A DNA stretch of 60,000 nucleotides from Polytrichum commune (lineage: Eukaryota > Streptophyta > Polytrichopsida > Polytrichales > Polytrichaceae), in the NCBI GenBank assembly GCA_950295325.1, contig OX485809.1:25918001-25978000 (forward strand), written 5' to 3'. How positions within the stretch are numbered: position 1 is the stretch's first letter; each line of letters starts with the position of its first letter. The notes beneath the pieces are model-generated. The model did no database searches, was not told the DNA's origin, and saw only the letters and a program-made list of their open reading frames with translations. Positions 45,622 to 55,000 of this stretch are shown in pieces. A program made the position numbers and the translations under genes.

Positions 45622-48510
45622 ATGGCAGAGTCGAGCAGGAAGAAACGCAAGAGAGGCGAGGTCCCAATCGAACCCTTGACATTCCAAGAATTTTCCCCTC
45701 CAGTATTAGAGCAGATGGAGAAAAGAAGAGAACAACTGATGGCTGCTGGGTTGTGGGATTTCATGTTCAAATTGGAGATTGCTTGGCCTTGGCAGGCGGA
45801 TTTGTTTGAATTTCTTGAGTCTGCATTACAGAGTGATTTCCGAGAGGTCAGAGTGCGGAACCAGAGTGTAAGTTTTTCGGTTGAGGCCATATCCAGTGTT
45901 ACGAGTCTACCTGCAGAAGAAGGTCAGCCACTAACCAACGCTGAGTTACCTATCAATGCTCGAGAATGGGAGACAGTCTTTGAGGGGGGAGTTCAAGCTT
46001 TTGACGATGACGTTAATGGATGGGAGATCGAGAAGGCAGTGAGTCCTTGGAGGGAGTGGTTGTACATAATCAGACAACGAATTGAGTTAGGCGAGGAGGG
46101 CAGCCGTATGGAGCATTGCGTGGTGTGCGCGGCCTTCACTGCCTTAATGAGAGGGGCAAGATACAACTGGGCAGAGGAGCTGCAGCGCCGAATTAGAGAA
46201 GAAATGGAGACAAAGCAGAATATGAGGCCAGTCCCTTTACTTTGTGCTGGATATCTAGGGCTGCTGAGTCAATATTCTATAGTTGTGAGTCCTACCAGTG
46301 AAATTAGGTCAGTACCACCCTTTTTGAGGAGATTTAGAGAGCTTAGTTTATCTCCAACTCCTGTTAGGAGAAGTATTCAGGTTTTGAGCCCAGAACCCCC
46401 TGAGATCAGAGAGGAGAGCATTGAGCTTCATGGAGATTCGATAGGATTGGTAGGACCCAGTGGGGAATTTGTAGTCTTACCACGTTCTGTGCCGGTATCC
46501 CCTTCTTTTACGGACTATAGTCAGGTCCTAGAGACTACCCATGAATTACTGGCCTTGAGGAGAGAGCTGGAAGAGGTAAAGGCCATGTGTCAAAGGAGGG
46601 ATGAAGAGATAGAATTGGTCAGAAAAGAAGAGACCCTAGCTCGTCAAGCTAGGTTGAATCTCCAGAGCGAATTGACCAAGGAAAGAAAGATGAGGGAGAA
46701 GGTTGAGTTGGATAAAAAGGAGTGGCAGAGTAAGTGTGAGGCAGTTTTCACTGAGTTCACCCGAGTAATGAGTGAGAAAGTGAAAATAGAAAAAGAGACT
46801 ATAGTCATGGTCAAAGAGAAAGATGAGTGGCAGTCACTCAAGGAAAGGCAAGAGAGGGCTATTACCAGTAAGTCCAGAGAGAACCAGGAGCTTAAGAGGC
46901 AAGTAAGTCAGTGTCTCTCCAATGAACAGCAAAGGATTCAAGCTCTACAGCAAGTACAAGACTTGAAAACCAGCGATGAACGGCAAAAGGTGGAGCTGGA
47001 AGGATTGAGGAAGAGGACTGAGAGCCTGAAAGCAGGCATCTGGGCTATAGACAGTGTGAGCCCACCTTTCAAATCCTTATTTAAGAATTTTGAGCTTCAG
47101 AGGGACATTTTCTTTTTGATCCATAGTCTGAGGATGAAGCAAGTATTGAGTGTATCCGAGTTTGACAAACTTTGGGAGGAGGCCTTAACAGATGGTTGTG
47201 AGAATCTCCTAACAGAGATCTTAGTGAGAGGAGATTTGAGGGTGAGCGATCTATTTAGAGCCTTCCAGGCTATAGCTGATTTAGGAGCTAGGGTTTACAC
47301 CTACTACACTAATTTGGAGATTTCCTTGCATCAAAAGAGGTGTCAGATTGCATCCCTAGAGGAGAGACCAGCAACTAGAGAGGTTGATGTTCAATTTTGG
47401 AACAATGCAGTAGATACAGCCATCGCCATTTGTCCTCCCACTTTGCTACAAAACTGGAAAATGGAACTAAGGAGAGTGTCAGCAAGTTTAGGCAATGACA
47501 ATTTCCTTCAGACAGTCATGGATGCTAGTTCTGAAAGACTGGCTATAGTCAAGAAGGTGGACTTAGGTCCAAACCACTACCAATTCAAACATGATCAGCT
47601 TAGAGAGAGGTTACAAAGGTTGAGTGAACAGTTGGAGCAACCAGGGTGGAAAGTGCAAGTCAATTTGTCTAACCAGGTCAATTTTTTCCTACCCCCACCC
47701 AATTATGTTCATAGACCCCTGAGTACAACTATTAGATATAGGACTCCTCTGGCCCACCAGTTTCTAGGAGATTATGAGTCTCTTTTTGATGAGGAGATAG
47801 AGCAACCCATTCCCAGCTGGAAAGCATTAGAGTGGATTTTGGAGGATGTGGGACAGTCTAGACATGTGAGCACTGATCCCCACCTGTCCCACGACAAAGT
47901 CTATCGACGGAGCTGTCACGGGTGGAGCAGAGTACCACCATTTAGCGTCACCAACGACTTAAGGTTCTGCAATTGCCCAAGAAGATACAAGTGGCCCCCC
48001 AATTCACTTTTGGATACTCTTGAATATAACTGGCCACTTATTCCAGGTTCTTTTGTGACTCCACAAGCTTGTCATGAAGCTTACATGGAGTTTTCGCATA
48101 TTCATCGCCAACACCGCGACCCAGTGTGCTTCCGGGCAGCTGTATTTGCTGCAATTCTAGGTGCACTGTGTATGGAGCACAACTTCACATACAATGTGAA
48201 CCTTTTGAGTAAGGCTAACCGGGAAGTTTTGTTTTTTACCAAGTTGAGTTACCGATCTTCAAGATGGACCAGATGCATCGAGGCAATGTGTGCCACATAT
48301 TTCATCATCGGACCACATCACAGCCTCATCAACGAATTCGGAGCAACGCGATTTGGAGTGGTCTCCCGAGCATTGCAATACCAACGAGAGGTGCAGAATG
48401 CAATTGTACCTGAGGAGGAGATCATGGTACCTGGATTTGTTGCAGATTACGGCCCGTCTTCGCAACGCCCTTTCCGCCATGTACGAGGACATCACCGAGG
48501 CAGAGCTTGA
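45622..48510 (+). CDS. outer element sense ORF3 (962 aa), Transposase_32-like N-terminus plus coiled coil
   Basis: Begins MAESSRKKRKRGEVPIE with a likely nuclear localisation signal. Residues about 15-160 read LTFQEFSPPVL...VRVRNQSVSFSVEAISSV, similar to the plant 'putative transposon protein' fold (Transposase_32: V-R-G-x-x-V-x-F-S-x-x-x-I). Residues about 298-475 form a long charged coiled coil. The C-terminal 250 residues include SCHGWSR and FCNCPRR and are not recognised. There is no signal peptide or clear membrane segment, so an envelope role is not supported despite the env-like position between integrase and the 3' LTR. It could be a nucleic-acid-binding accessory protein or a captured host gene. 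Confidence 0.7.
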   Translation: MAESSRKKRKRGEVPIEPLTFQEFSPPVLEQMEKRREQLMAAGLWDFMFKLEIAWPWQADLFEFLESALQSDFREVRVRNQSVSFSVEAISSVTSLPAEEGQPLTNAELPINAREWETVFEGGVQAFDDDVNGWEIEKAVSPWREWLYIIRQRIELGEEGSRMEHCVVCAAFTALMRGARYNWAEELQRRIREEMETKQNMRPVPLLCAGYLGLLSQYSIVVSPTSEIRSVPPFLRRFRELSLSPTPVRRSIQVLSPEPPEIREESIELHGDSIGLVGPSGEFVVLPRSVPVSPSFTDYSQVLETTHELLALRRELEEVKAMCQRRDEEIELVRKEETLARQARLNLQSELTKERKMREKVELDKKEWQSKCEAVFTEFTRVMSEKVKIEKETIVMVKEKDEWQSLKERQERAITSKSRENQELKRQVSQCLSNEQQRIQALQQVQDLKTSDERQKVELEGLRKRTESLKAGIWAIDSVSPPFKSLFKNFELQRDIFFLIHSLRMKQVLSVSEFDKLWEEALTDGCENLLTEILVRGDLRVSDLFRAFQAIADLGARVYTYYTNLEISLHQKRCQIASLEERPATREVDVQFWNNAVDTAIAICPPTLLQNWKMELRRVSASLGNDNFLQTVMDASSERLAIVKKVDLGPNHYQFKHDQLRERLQRLSEQLEQPGWKVQVNLSNQVNFFLPPPNYVHRPLSTTIRYRTPLAHQFLGDYESLFDEEIEQPIPSWKALEWILEDVGQSRHVSTDPHLSHDKVYRRSCHGWSRVPPFSVTNDLRFCNCPRRYKWPPNSLLDTLEYNWPLIPGSFVTPQACHEAYMEFSHIHRQHRDPVCFRAAVFAAILGALCMEHNFTYNVNLLSKANREVLFFTKLSYRSSRWTRCIEAMCATYFIIGPHHSLINEFGATRFGVVSRALQYQREVQNAIVPEEEIMVPGFVADYGPSSQRPFRHVRGHHRGRA

Positions 48511-48531
48511 TTCCTTTTACGGGACGTAAAA

Positions 48532-48549
48532 GAGTTAAGTAGGGGGCTA
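48532..48549 (+). other. polypurine tract of the outer element
   Basis: AGAGTTAAGTAGGGGGCTA directly precedes the 3' LTR. The G run is the probable plus-strand primer. Confidence 0.65.
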
Positions 48550-50294
48550 TGTAGAGCGGATTTTTTGGCTATAGTCTGAATGTAGGCTTTTTGAACCAAG
48601 TTTTTGGATAGATGGATGTTAAAATCGGACTATAGTCAGACGAAAGGACTTTTACAGTCGTTTTAGAAACCAAAAGACCTCGGGAAGAAGTTGTAACCGC
48701 CTGAGGGAGGAAGACGATAAGAGACTATCGACCAAGAAAGAAGGCAGGCCATTATCAAAGAGTGTATTCAGGCTATAGTCTAGAGTAGTCGCTGAGAAGC
48801 GAGAAATATGTAGGAATCGGCCAAATGCCGAGTGAACAACTTTGCTTCAACTCTGTGATAGAGTGAAGTTTGGATACTGTAATCAATTTGAAAGTAATTA
48901 AGTTATGTTGCGGAGTATACAAGGGTATGAAAACAATGTCAGGATGTGCATGAAATGATTGAAGCGAGTAAGAGAGTGAGAATGTAAGCGAGAGATGGAA
49001 GTCGCAGTGTGGTTGATGGAAATTAAGTAATTGATTGTGTGAAGAGGGAAGTAATGTGATAGAGAAAGCAGGAGTGAAAGTATCTTGGAATGTGAGGAGA
49101 CACATCGAGGAAGGAATATACGAAAATAACAAAAGTCTGAGGAAACAAAGCGAAGATGAAATAAGCAATGAAAGGAAGAATACGATGCTGTAAGAGCGAT
49201 AGGACTATAGTCAATCAGAGCACTACAGAAGAGGCAAGGACTGAGAGTAATGCGGAGAGACGACATTAATTAGCGTTATCGAAAACCAGGCACGATCAAA
49301 ATCTATGCAGAGAGAGAGAGAGAGAGATAATGTCGCAGAGTTGAACCTTAGCGTGAGTGTAGAGAGCCGCGAAAGACTATAGTCAGGACAATGAGGGTTA
49401 GCGATAAGCGAGAAAGGAAAGTGGAAGAGACAGAGAAGGAAACACGCAGAGATGCACAATGCTTTGGAAAAGTGAGGACAGACTCATCAATTAGGTTCAA
49501 TGTGGGCAAGAGTGTTGTGGAATGATGAGGATGCAGATAGGTTAACCTTGATATGATAGGAATGCAGGCTGAGAGAGAAAGTGGTCATTATTACTGAGCA
49601 TGTGAGATGACATTGCAATGTTAAGATAATGAGTTGAAGTAGAAGTGACTGAGATCACATAGTTGATTGGATGGAATAATACTTTGATACCTAAAGCTCA
49701 GAGCTAACGTGGAATATAGTCTTGTGTTGTTATTCTATCTTGGAATGTGCAGAGATTGCAAGCCAAATTGGAATGGAAAATGGTTCATGATTGAGATAAG
49801 TTCTTAAATGAAGATTAATGCGAATAAAACAATCAACTAATTCATTGTACGGAATGAGATAATTTGAGTTTGAATTGAAGATCTTGTGATGTTGTTTTAT
49901 GGAAATCAAATGATACTAACCCCAATAGGATGAAAATCCATTGGATGACTATGGACCGGATACTCAAAGACAATAGACCAATGTTACGAAATTCATGAGA
50001 CTATAGACCAAAATTAATCACGACGGAAATAGGTCGAACCTTAGAGTGATAGTACCCACCTGAAAGATAGGACAGACAACACTCACTACCGAATCATCAC
50101 ATAAGAACTAATAAAGAAGAGAAAGGATGGGATAAATTAAGAGGAAAGAGAGTCAAGAAGGAAAATTACCCTAAAATGTTATTGTGAACCTTAATCCAAT
50201 GTGACATTAACCCTTATAGACACTAGCTCAGTCTTCCTGGAGACCTTGTTCCCCGGGTTTGTTGTTTTTAAGTCATAGCAAAAAACTTACTACA
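48550..50294 (+). repeat. outer element 3' LTR (1745 bp)
   Basis: Same length and ends as 15831-17575. The long antisense shadow frames in both are identical, and I saw no difference, though I did not align every base. Confidence 0.93.
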
Positions 50295-50299
50295 GAAAG
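50295..50299. other. target site duplication GAAAG, right copy (outer element)
   Basis: Matches 15826-15830. Confidence 0.92.
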
Positions 50300-50579
50300 G
50301 TGTCTCTTCACCCGAGCGCGTGTGACCAGACCCGCAACATCGACCGGAACAGCCTCCTCAACCGCGACCGGAACAGCCACCGCAACCGCGAGCGCAACAT
50401 CGTGTGTTTGGAGCATATGTGTCTACCACAACAAACGACAAATTGATATTAGAATCCATGGGATGAAACACAACTAAAAAAATTGGGATTCATGTGGAAA
50501 ATGAATTACCTTAGGGCATGGAGATGTCACTTCGGCGAAGTCGGCGTTAGCATCCGGAGGACGTTGTCGACATGGTGGA
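50300..50579 (-). pseudogene. coiled-coil protein gene, upstream exons (split by insertion)
   Basis: Two minus-strand exons are proposed. The first is about 50579-50510, ending CCT AAG before GTAATT. The second starts at 50422 after TTGTGGTAG. Both sides of this junction are phase 0. The second exon reads a Val-Ala-Pro repeat (VAVAVAVPVAVEEAVPVDVA) and stays open into the insertion at 50299, then on at 15830. The likely paralogue also has a phase-0 junction after a lysine (GDK, then VAPTRK) at 58693/58562. Exons further upstream were not resolved. Confidence 0.5.
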
Positions 50580-51104
50580 CTGGCAATATAGTTCTTAGGT
50601 CGCGTTTGGAATGGGGAATGCTGTTAGGATACAATAACATAAGAGTCCATGGAAGAAGGACATTATGTGCAAGAGGAGCCCGTCCGTTGCCCTTTAGTAA
50701 AGATGAACATGTTCAAAACATATGAATTATAGCCGACTAAGTCGTACATATTAAAATTCGCTATGACAACCATAATTCCCAAAAACACAACTAACATTGT
50801 CCAAGTGGCCTGATACATTCATTGAATCAACTACCACATTGCCACGGGTGAACACCCGTGGGACAATGCCAGACATTCACTGTGGTCGGAAATAGTCGGG
50901 TATTCTCTAACACCGCAGTGTTGCAAAGTAGTAGACTCCCAGTGAGATACATTCATGACCATGACATGTTTGCATGAAGAAAATCCACAAAACCAAAACA
51001 AGTTTCAAATGAAGTTGAAAGGCAACAAAGTTTCAGATCCACTCATTTCAAATACAATGTACCGATAGTGCAAATGTGCACTATAGGCGGCCCCAATAGG
51101 GAAT
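50580..51104. other. intergenic or intronic DNA with one palindrome
   Basis: Lies between the FCP1-like gene's stop and the first exon I can support for the split gene. Apart from the palindrome at 50842 I see nothing. An unrecognised 5' exon of the split gene may lie here. Confidence 0.35.
50842..50861. repeat. 22-bp palindrome, near-perfect copy (AA centre)
   Basis: CCACGGGTG and CACCCGTGG around AA; only the outermost pair deviates (G on the left and G on the right). Confidence 0.92.
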
Positions 51105-51887
51105 CTACATTAACATCTGAGCCTCTGGAACCATACGGGCAGAAGTCAGTATTTTATGTCTAGCTAATGATTGCTTATAAATCAGAGAACTTGGCAGCTC
51201 TAGATTGAAGGGTCCCTGTCCTGATGGATAAGGGTTGCTCCCCACAAAATCTGGCACATACTGTTGAGAACTCAAGAGCCTTTGCAGGTAACTATGCAGA
51301 GTATCCAAGCTTTGGTTTGACATAAATGGTACAGGGTTAATGTAGCTCCCAGGAGGGTTTGGGATGCATTTGTAAGGGGAGTCATCAACAAGTAATGTAG
51401 TCCTATGACTGGGTTGCTTCGTATGCGGCACTGGATGCGTCCGGCTCCACTCAAAAAATGCGCACAGGTCTTTCATGAAGAAGCTTGAATCAGCATTCAT
51501 AGGACTAGGAAGAACTTGTCCTCTCTCATCCTTCAGAGTGTGACACAATTCTTGCCCAAACACATACTCTGGATGTCTACAACCATTGAAGAAGTGCCGG
51601 ACAATTGGCTGAAGATTCTTCATAAGCTTCGACGACCAGATGACAACATGGAAGTTTGAGAGAACAAAACGCAGAAAGCGTCCCAGTCCTCTCCTAGGTA
51701 TGAGGGCACTATATGGGAGAAAGAGTGGAGCCAACTCCCCAGTTATCTGAGGGCTATGTTGTGATTCAAGAGTCTTCCTGGTGTTGACATTGTCGCACTT
51801 TGTTGACCTCACCAGGATCCCGTTCACATCCAGCACTAACCATATCTTCTCTCTCCGATGGACAACAGTGGTTGGAGAGGTGAGGAT
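51105..51887 (-). CDS. FCP1/NIF-type HAD-like protein, copy 1 (5' exon not found)
   Basis: The coding frame can be read from a probable splice acceptor (CATCGCCAG, exon from 51887) to TAG at 51105. HAD motifs are visible. Motif I is WLVLDVNGILV. Motif II is VVIWSSK. The metal-binding motif IV is TLLVDDSPYK. These match the FCP1/small CTD-phosphatase (NIF) family, which removes phosphate from RNA polymerase II tails and other phosphoproteins. Motif I normally reads DxDx(T/V), and here the second Asp is Asn (D-V-N). That residue is the general acid/base, so ordinary phosphatase activity is doubtful. The protein aligns along its length with the copy at 59166-60000. There is no in-frame ATG upstream of motif I in this exon, so a 5' exon is missing from my model. 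Confidence 0.75.
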   Translation of the reverse strand: MLTSPTTVVHRREKIWLVLDVNGILVRSTKCDNVNTRKTLESQHSPQITGELAPLFLPYSALIPRRGLGRFLRFVLSNFHVVIWSSKLMKNLQPIVRHFFNGCRHPEYVFGQELCHTLKDERGQVLPSPMNADSSFFMKDLCAFFEWSRTHPVPHTKQPSHRTTLLVDDSPYKCIPNPPGSYINPVPFMSNQSLDTLHSYLQRLLSSQQYVPDFVGSNPYPSGQGPFNLELPSSLIYKQSLARHKILTSARMVPEAQMLM

Positions 51888-52021
51888 CTGGCGATGACAA
51901 AATTGAAAGTCATTGTAAAGGATTTCTATCTAAGGAAAAAGTATATTCTACATGATTTTTATCGAATGAAACAACACGTTGGGTACACATGAGTATGCAA
52001 GATAAAAGAATGCCTCCACAT

Positions 52022-55000
52022 TTATGGATTAGTTTTGCGAGATCGAGGAAAATATCGTACCGAAGGTGGTATTCCGGCAGTGGCTGTATGACCTGTGACC
52101 ACATGCACACATGACTTATGAGATCCACACGCTCAAACCCATAATCTCCCACGGGTGAACACCCGTGGGCACAATATCAAAAGTCCCTTATATAAATATT
52201 ACTCGAGAGATAACAATTTGTATGGAAATTGAAAAGTATAAACAGGTGGTCCCACGGGTGTTCACCCGTGGGACCAATTGCATTCAAATAACACTATATA
52301 TGATACCTTGAGCTTGGCTTAGGGGGGGATCCCCACCATGTGCAGGGTCGTCATGAGAACTCGGTGGAATGACATCCCGTTCTGCCGCAACCAACACCTG
52401 TTGCAAAGATACTTTTAGAAATCTTGACGAGTTTGCTTCCACCGCCAAACACAATATAGCATTGGAAAGGGAGTATGTATTACTATTTCGGACGATGCCG
52501 GTTGACCCTCAGCAACACGTTCGACATGAGGGCTTGAGGACTCCGCAACTGCAACATCGACTTCCCTCCTTGGAGACTCTGGCACTCCAGTAATGTCAAT
52601 GATCTCCAACGTAGAGTCCACAACACTGCCGGCTTGAGCGGCCGAGGACCCCGCGAATTGACCTCGTTCATCACGATGTTTGGGAGCTTCGAACGCTGTC
52701 CATCTCTTTCTCATTTTCTTTAATGCAGCGGCATGAAGAATATGTTTCACCTTCACTGCTTCACAAAACGCTGGTGTGGAGAGATAAGCGAACATCTTGT
52801 GATAGTCGTACGACTTGTACAAATGCGCAAGATTCAATCGCACGTTCTCGGGCACATCTACCAAGTATTTGTCCACAAATGGGGCAAAATGCACCTTGTC
52901 CTTCCCATCCGATTCCTTGCCCATGTCAGGTCTCCCAGCAAACACCGGGTGAGGGTCATCAACAAAGTTGAGTTTCACTCTGTTGTACCCAGGCTTCCCA
53001 TAATCCTCATCCTCGGAATCATCCGTCATGTAGTCAGCAAACGTCCCCCGAACCCGATGTGGAACTCGATCTCTCACCTTCACCCTCACGTCTAGTTCTA
53101 CGCATCTTTCGGGCACATCGTCATCACTATCCAAGCATATGACTTCGGTTCGAATAACCTCCTCTGCTTCATTGGATGGTGCCGCTACAGTAGGCTCTTC
53201 TGCAACCACAACACCAGGTGAATCACGATTTGATCGCCCATGTCCTAGCACCTCGAGAACGGCAGCGGCAACATCCTCAACAGGTGAGCTGACGTTCAAA
53301 TCTGTGTTTGTCCCTTCAACATGCACAGCTTCAGACATGATTGCATCCCGTGGAACATCCTCCACATCCGCTTGGCCAGATTCAACCTCGCGATAAAGAC
53401 CGGAATGCTCCGTTGCCTCCGAAGACCGCGAGTGATCTCCAACTCTAGCAGGACGTAGAGATGACCTTCCCCTTCGAGGAGCTTTCATTTTCTTTCTTGC
53501 AGTCGGTTTCGATGCAGACCTTGCAGCAGGATTAGCTGACTGCGGACGCTCATCCTCCTCATATTCTTCCATAGGTTGAACATCTAGTTGTTCTTGACTT
53601 CGTCTAGATGTGTCAAACTGTGCAAACCCGCGGCCGGGTGTAGATGGGATCCCAGACGAGAAAGATCCCACAGGGTGATGGACACTGTGCTCAGCTTGTG
53701 GACGACCAACTTCCTCTAAGTTGGAAGCATCCTCTTGCCGCTCCTCCTCACCCTCCCCCTCACCCTCCCCCACGGGTGAACACCCGTGGGGAACCTGCTC
53801 CGGGGACATGACCTCCAAAGAGGCCTCCGCCATGGCTGACGCCTTGTAATTGAAGGCCTCCTCCTCCACCTCTGCCATGACCTCAGCCATGGCCTCCGCC
53901 AGTGCGTCGTCCATGACCACCTCTTCCTCTTCTTCCTCTTCCTCTTCCTCTTCGTCGGCCACTTCCTCTTCCTCCGCAGACTCCCCTAGGACAACAACTG
54001 GGTCATCTTCCTCCTCCACCTCTTCCTCCTCTTCTACGTCCTCTTCATTTGTGTCATTCGCACGCTTTCTTCCAATCTCGCGCTCAATGATGGAATCCAC
54101 ATCGATACGCCCTTCTTCCTCTTCCAAATACTGGGCAGCGAATTTTCCTTCCTCATTCCACCTTTGTATGCTCCAGTCAACTGCGGCAATCATCTTCGTC
54201 TTCGCCACCTCTAGCATCTCTGCCGGCACAATATTCAACACCTTCATACCCAATGCCTGCAAAAACCAAGGCATGAGATAAATAACTTCTCAATCAAATT
54301 AGTCTACATCCAAAAGCGAATAGAATTAAACCAATAGTCCCAACTATTTGTCAACCAACTAATTGTCAGGAAAGCTATCGAGAAGGTGGCTATCAACCAG
54401 GTGGATGTCTAGGCCCACGGGTGTTCACCCGTGGGCCTCCCAACCTGGTTTATGGTTAGGTTATCCAAAACACCATCCAAACCAACGATAATATTCAGAA
54501 ATTCAAGAACCACTTAGGGGAAAAGATGCTCATTACTTACATGTGCCACTATGTGCGCCTTATTGCCTCCACAAATATTGAGAAAAGAAGACCCCTCAAG
54601 ACATGAAGGCTTGATGATATCTATGTAGGTCTGCATCCTCAACTCCCCCTTGAATAAACACTTGGCCTCCTCATTGGAATACGCCCTTTTCACTGAATAA
54701 CGTTTATATCGGCCCGGGTCATGGACGTCCAACATCTTCCGGCCTCCACAGAGCCGCACAGCCACCTCCGAACTTGATTCGCCCCTATTGGAAAAAATGC
54801 AGTTTGTAACCCGAAGAGCATTTGATTCGAAGAAGCAATCGCGAGATGCAATTTTCTCCTCTTTAGTGCCATGGTATAATGCGTCACAAAATCTGGCGTT
54901 GCTCGGAAGGTGCGCCTTCAGCACATTGTGAATGAAATGCCGATCCGGATATTCTGAAATCACAGTCCACAATTGGGGGGAGTTTAAAATGCCTGGGGAA

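Larger units (their letters stand above)
15831..50294 (+). mobile_element. outer Ty3/Gypsy LTR retrotransposon (Tat/Ogre-like), containing a nested array
   Basis: Two 1745-bp LTRs (TGTAG...CTACA), a primer-binding site directly after the left LTR, a G-rich polypurine tract before the right LTR and a 5-bp GAAAG duplication define the element. Without the nested 20.1-kb array it is about 14.4 kb. The order is LTR, ORF1, ORF2, gag, protease/RT/RNase H/integrase, a 962-aa sense ORF, LTR. Extra 5' ORFs, a PBS of the TGGCGCCG type and large size are typical of plant Tat/Ogre-lineage elements (family knowledge). No chromodomain is visible. The LTRs look identical wherever I compared them, so insertion was recent. 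Confidence 0.9.

Noticed and set aside
45622-48510. Envelope protein in the outer element, based on position after integrase
   Set aside because: No signal peptide, transmembrane segment or cleavage site is visible. The sequence is a coiled-coil, nuclear-type protein.
52022-52152. A separate small protein starting at an ATG-like codon at 52152
   Set aside because: The phase-matched reading from the GTCACAG acceptor (52092) in another frame gives a better last exon for the ParB-like gene. The alternative frame starts inside a palindrome flank.
53850-54281. Serine-rich plus-strand frame of 143 codons
   Set aside because: It is the complement of the Glu-rich tract in exon 4 of the ParB-like gene.
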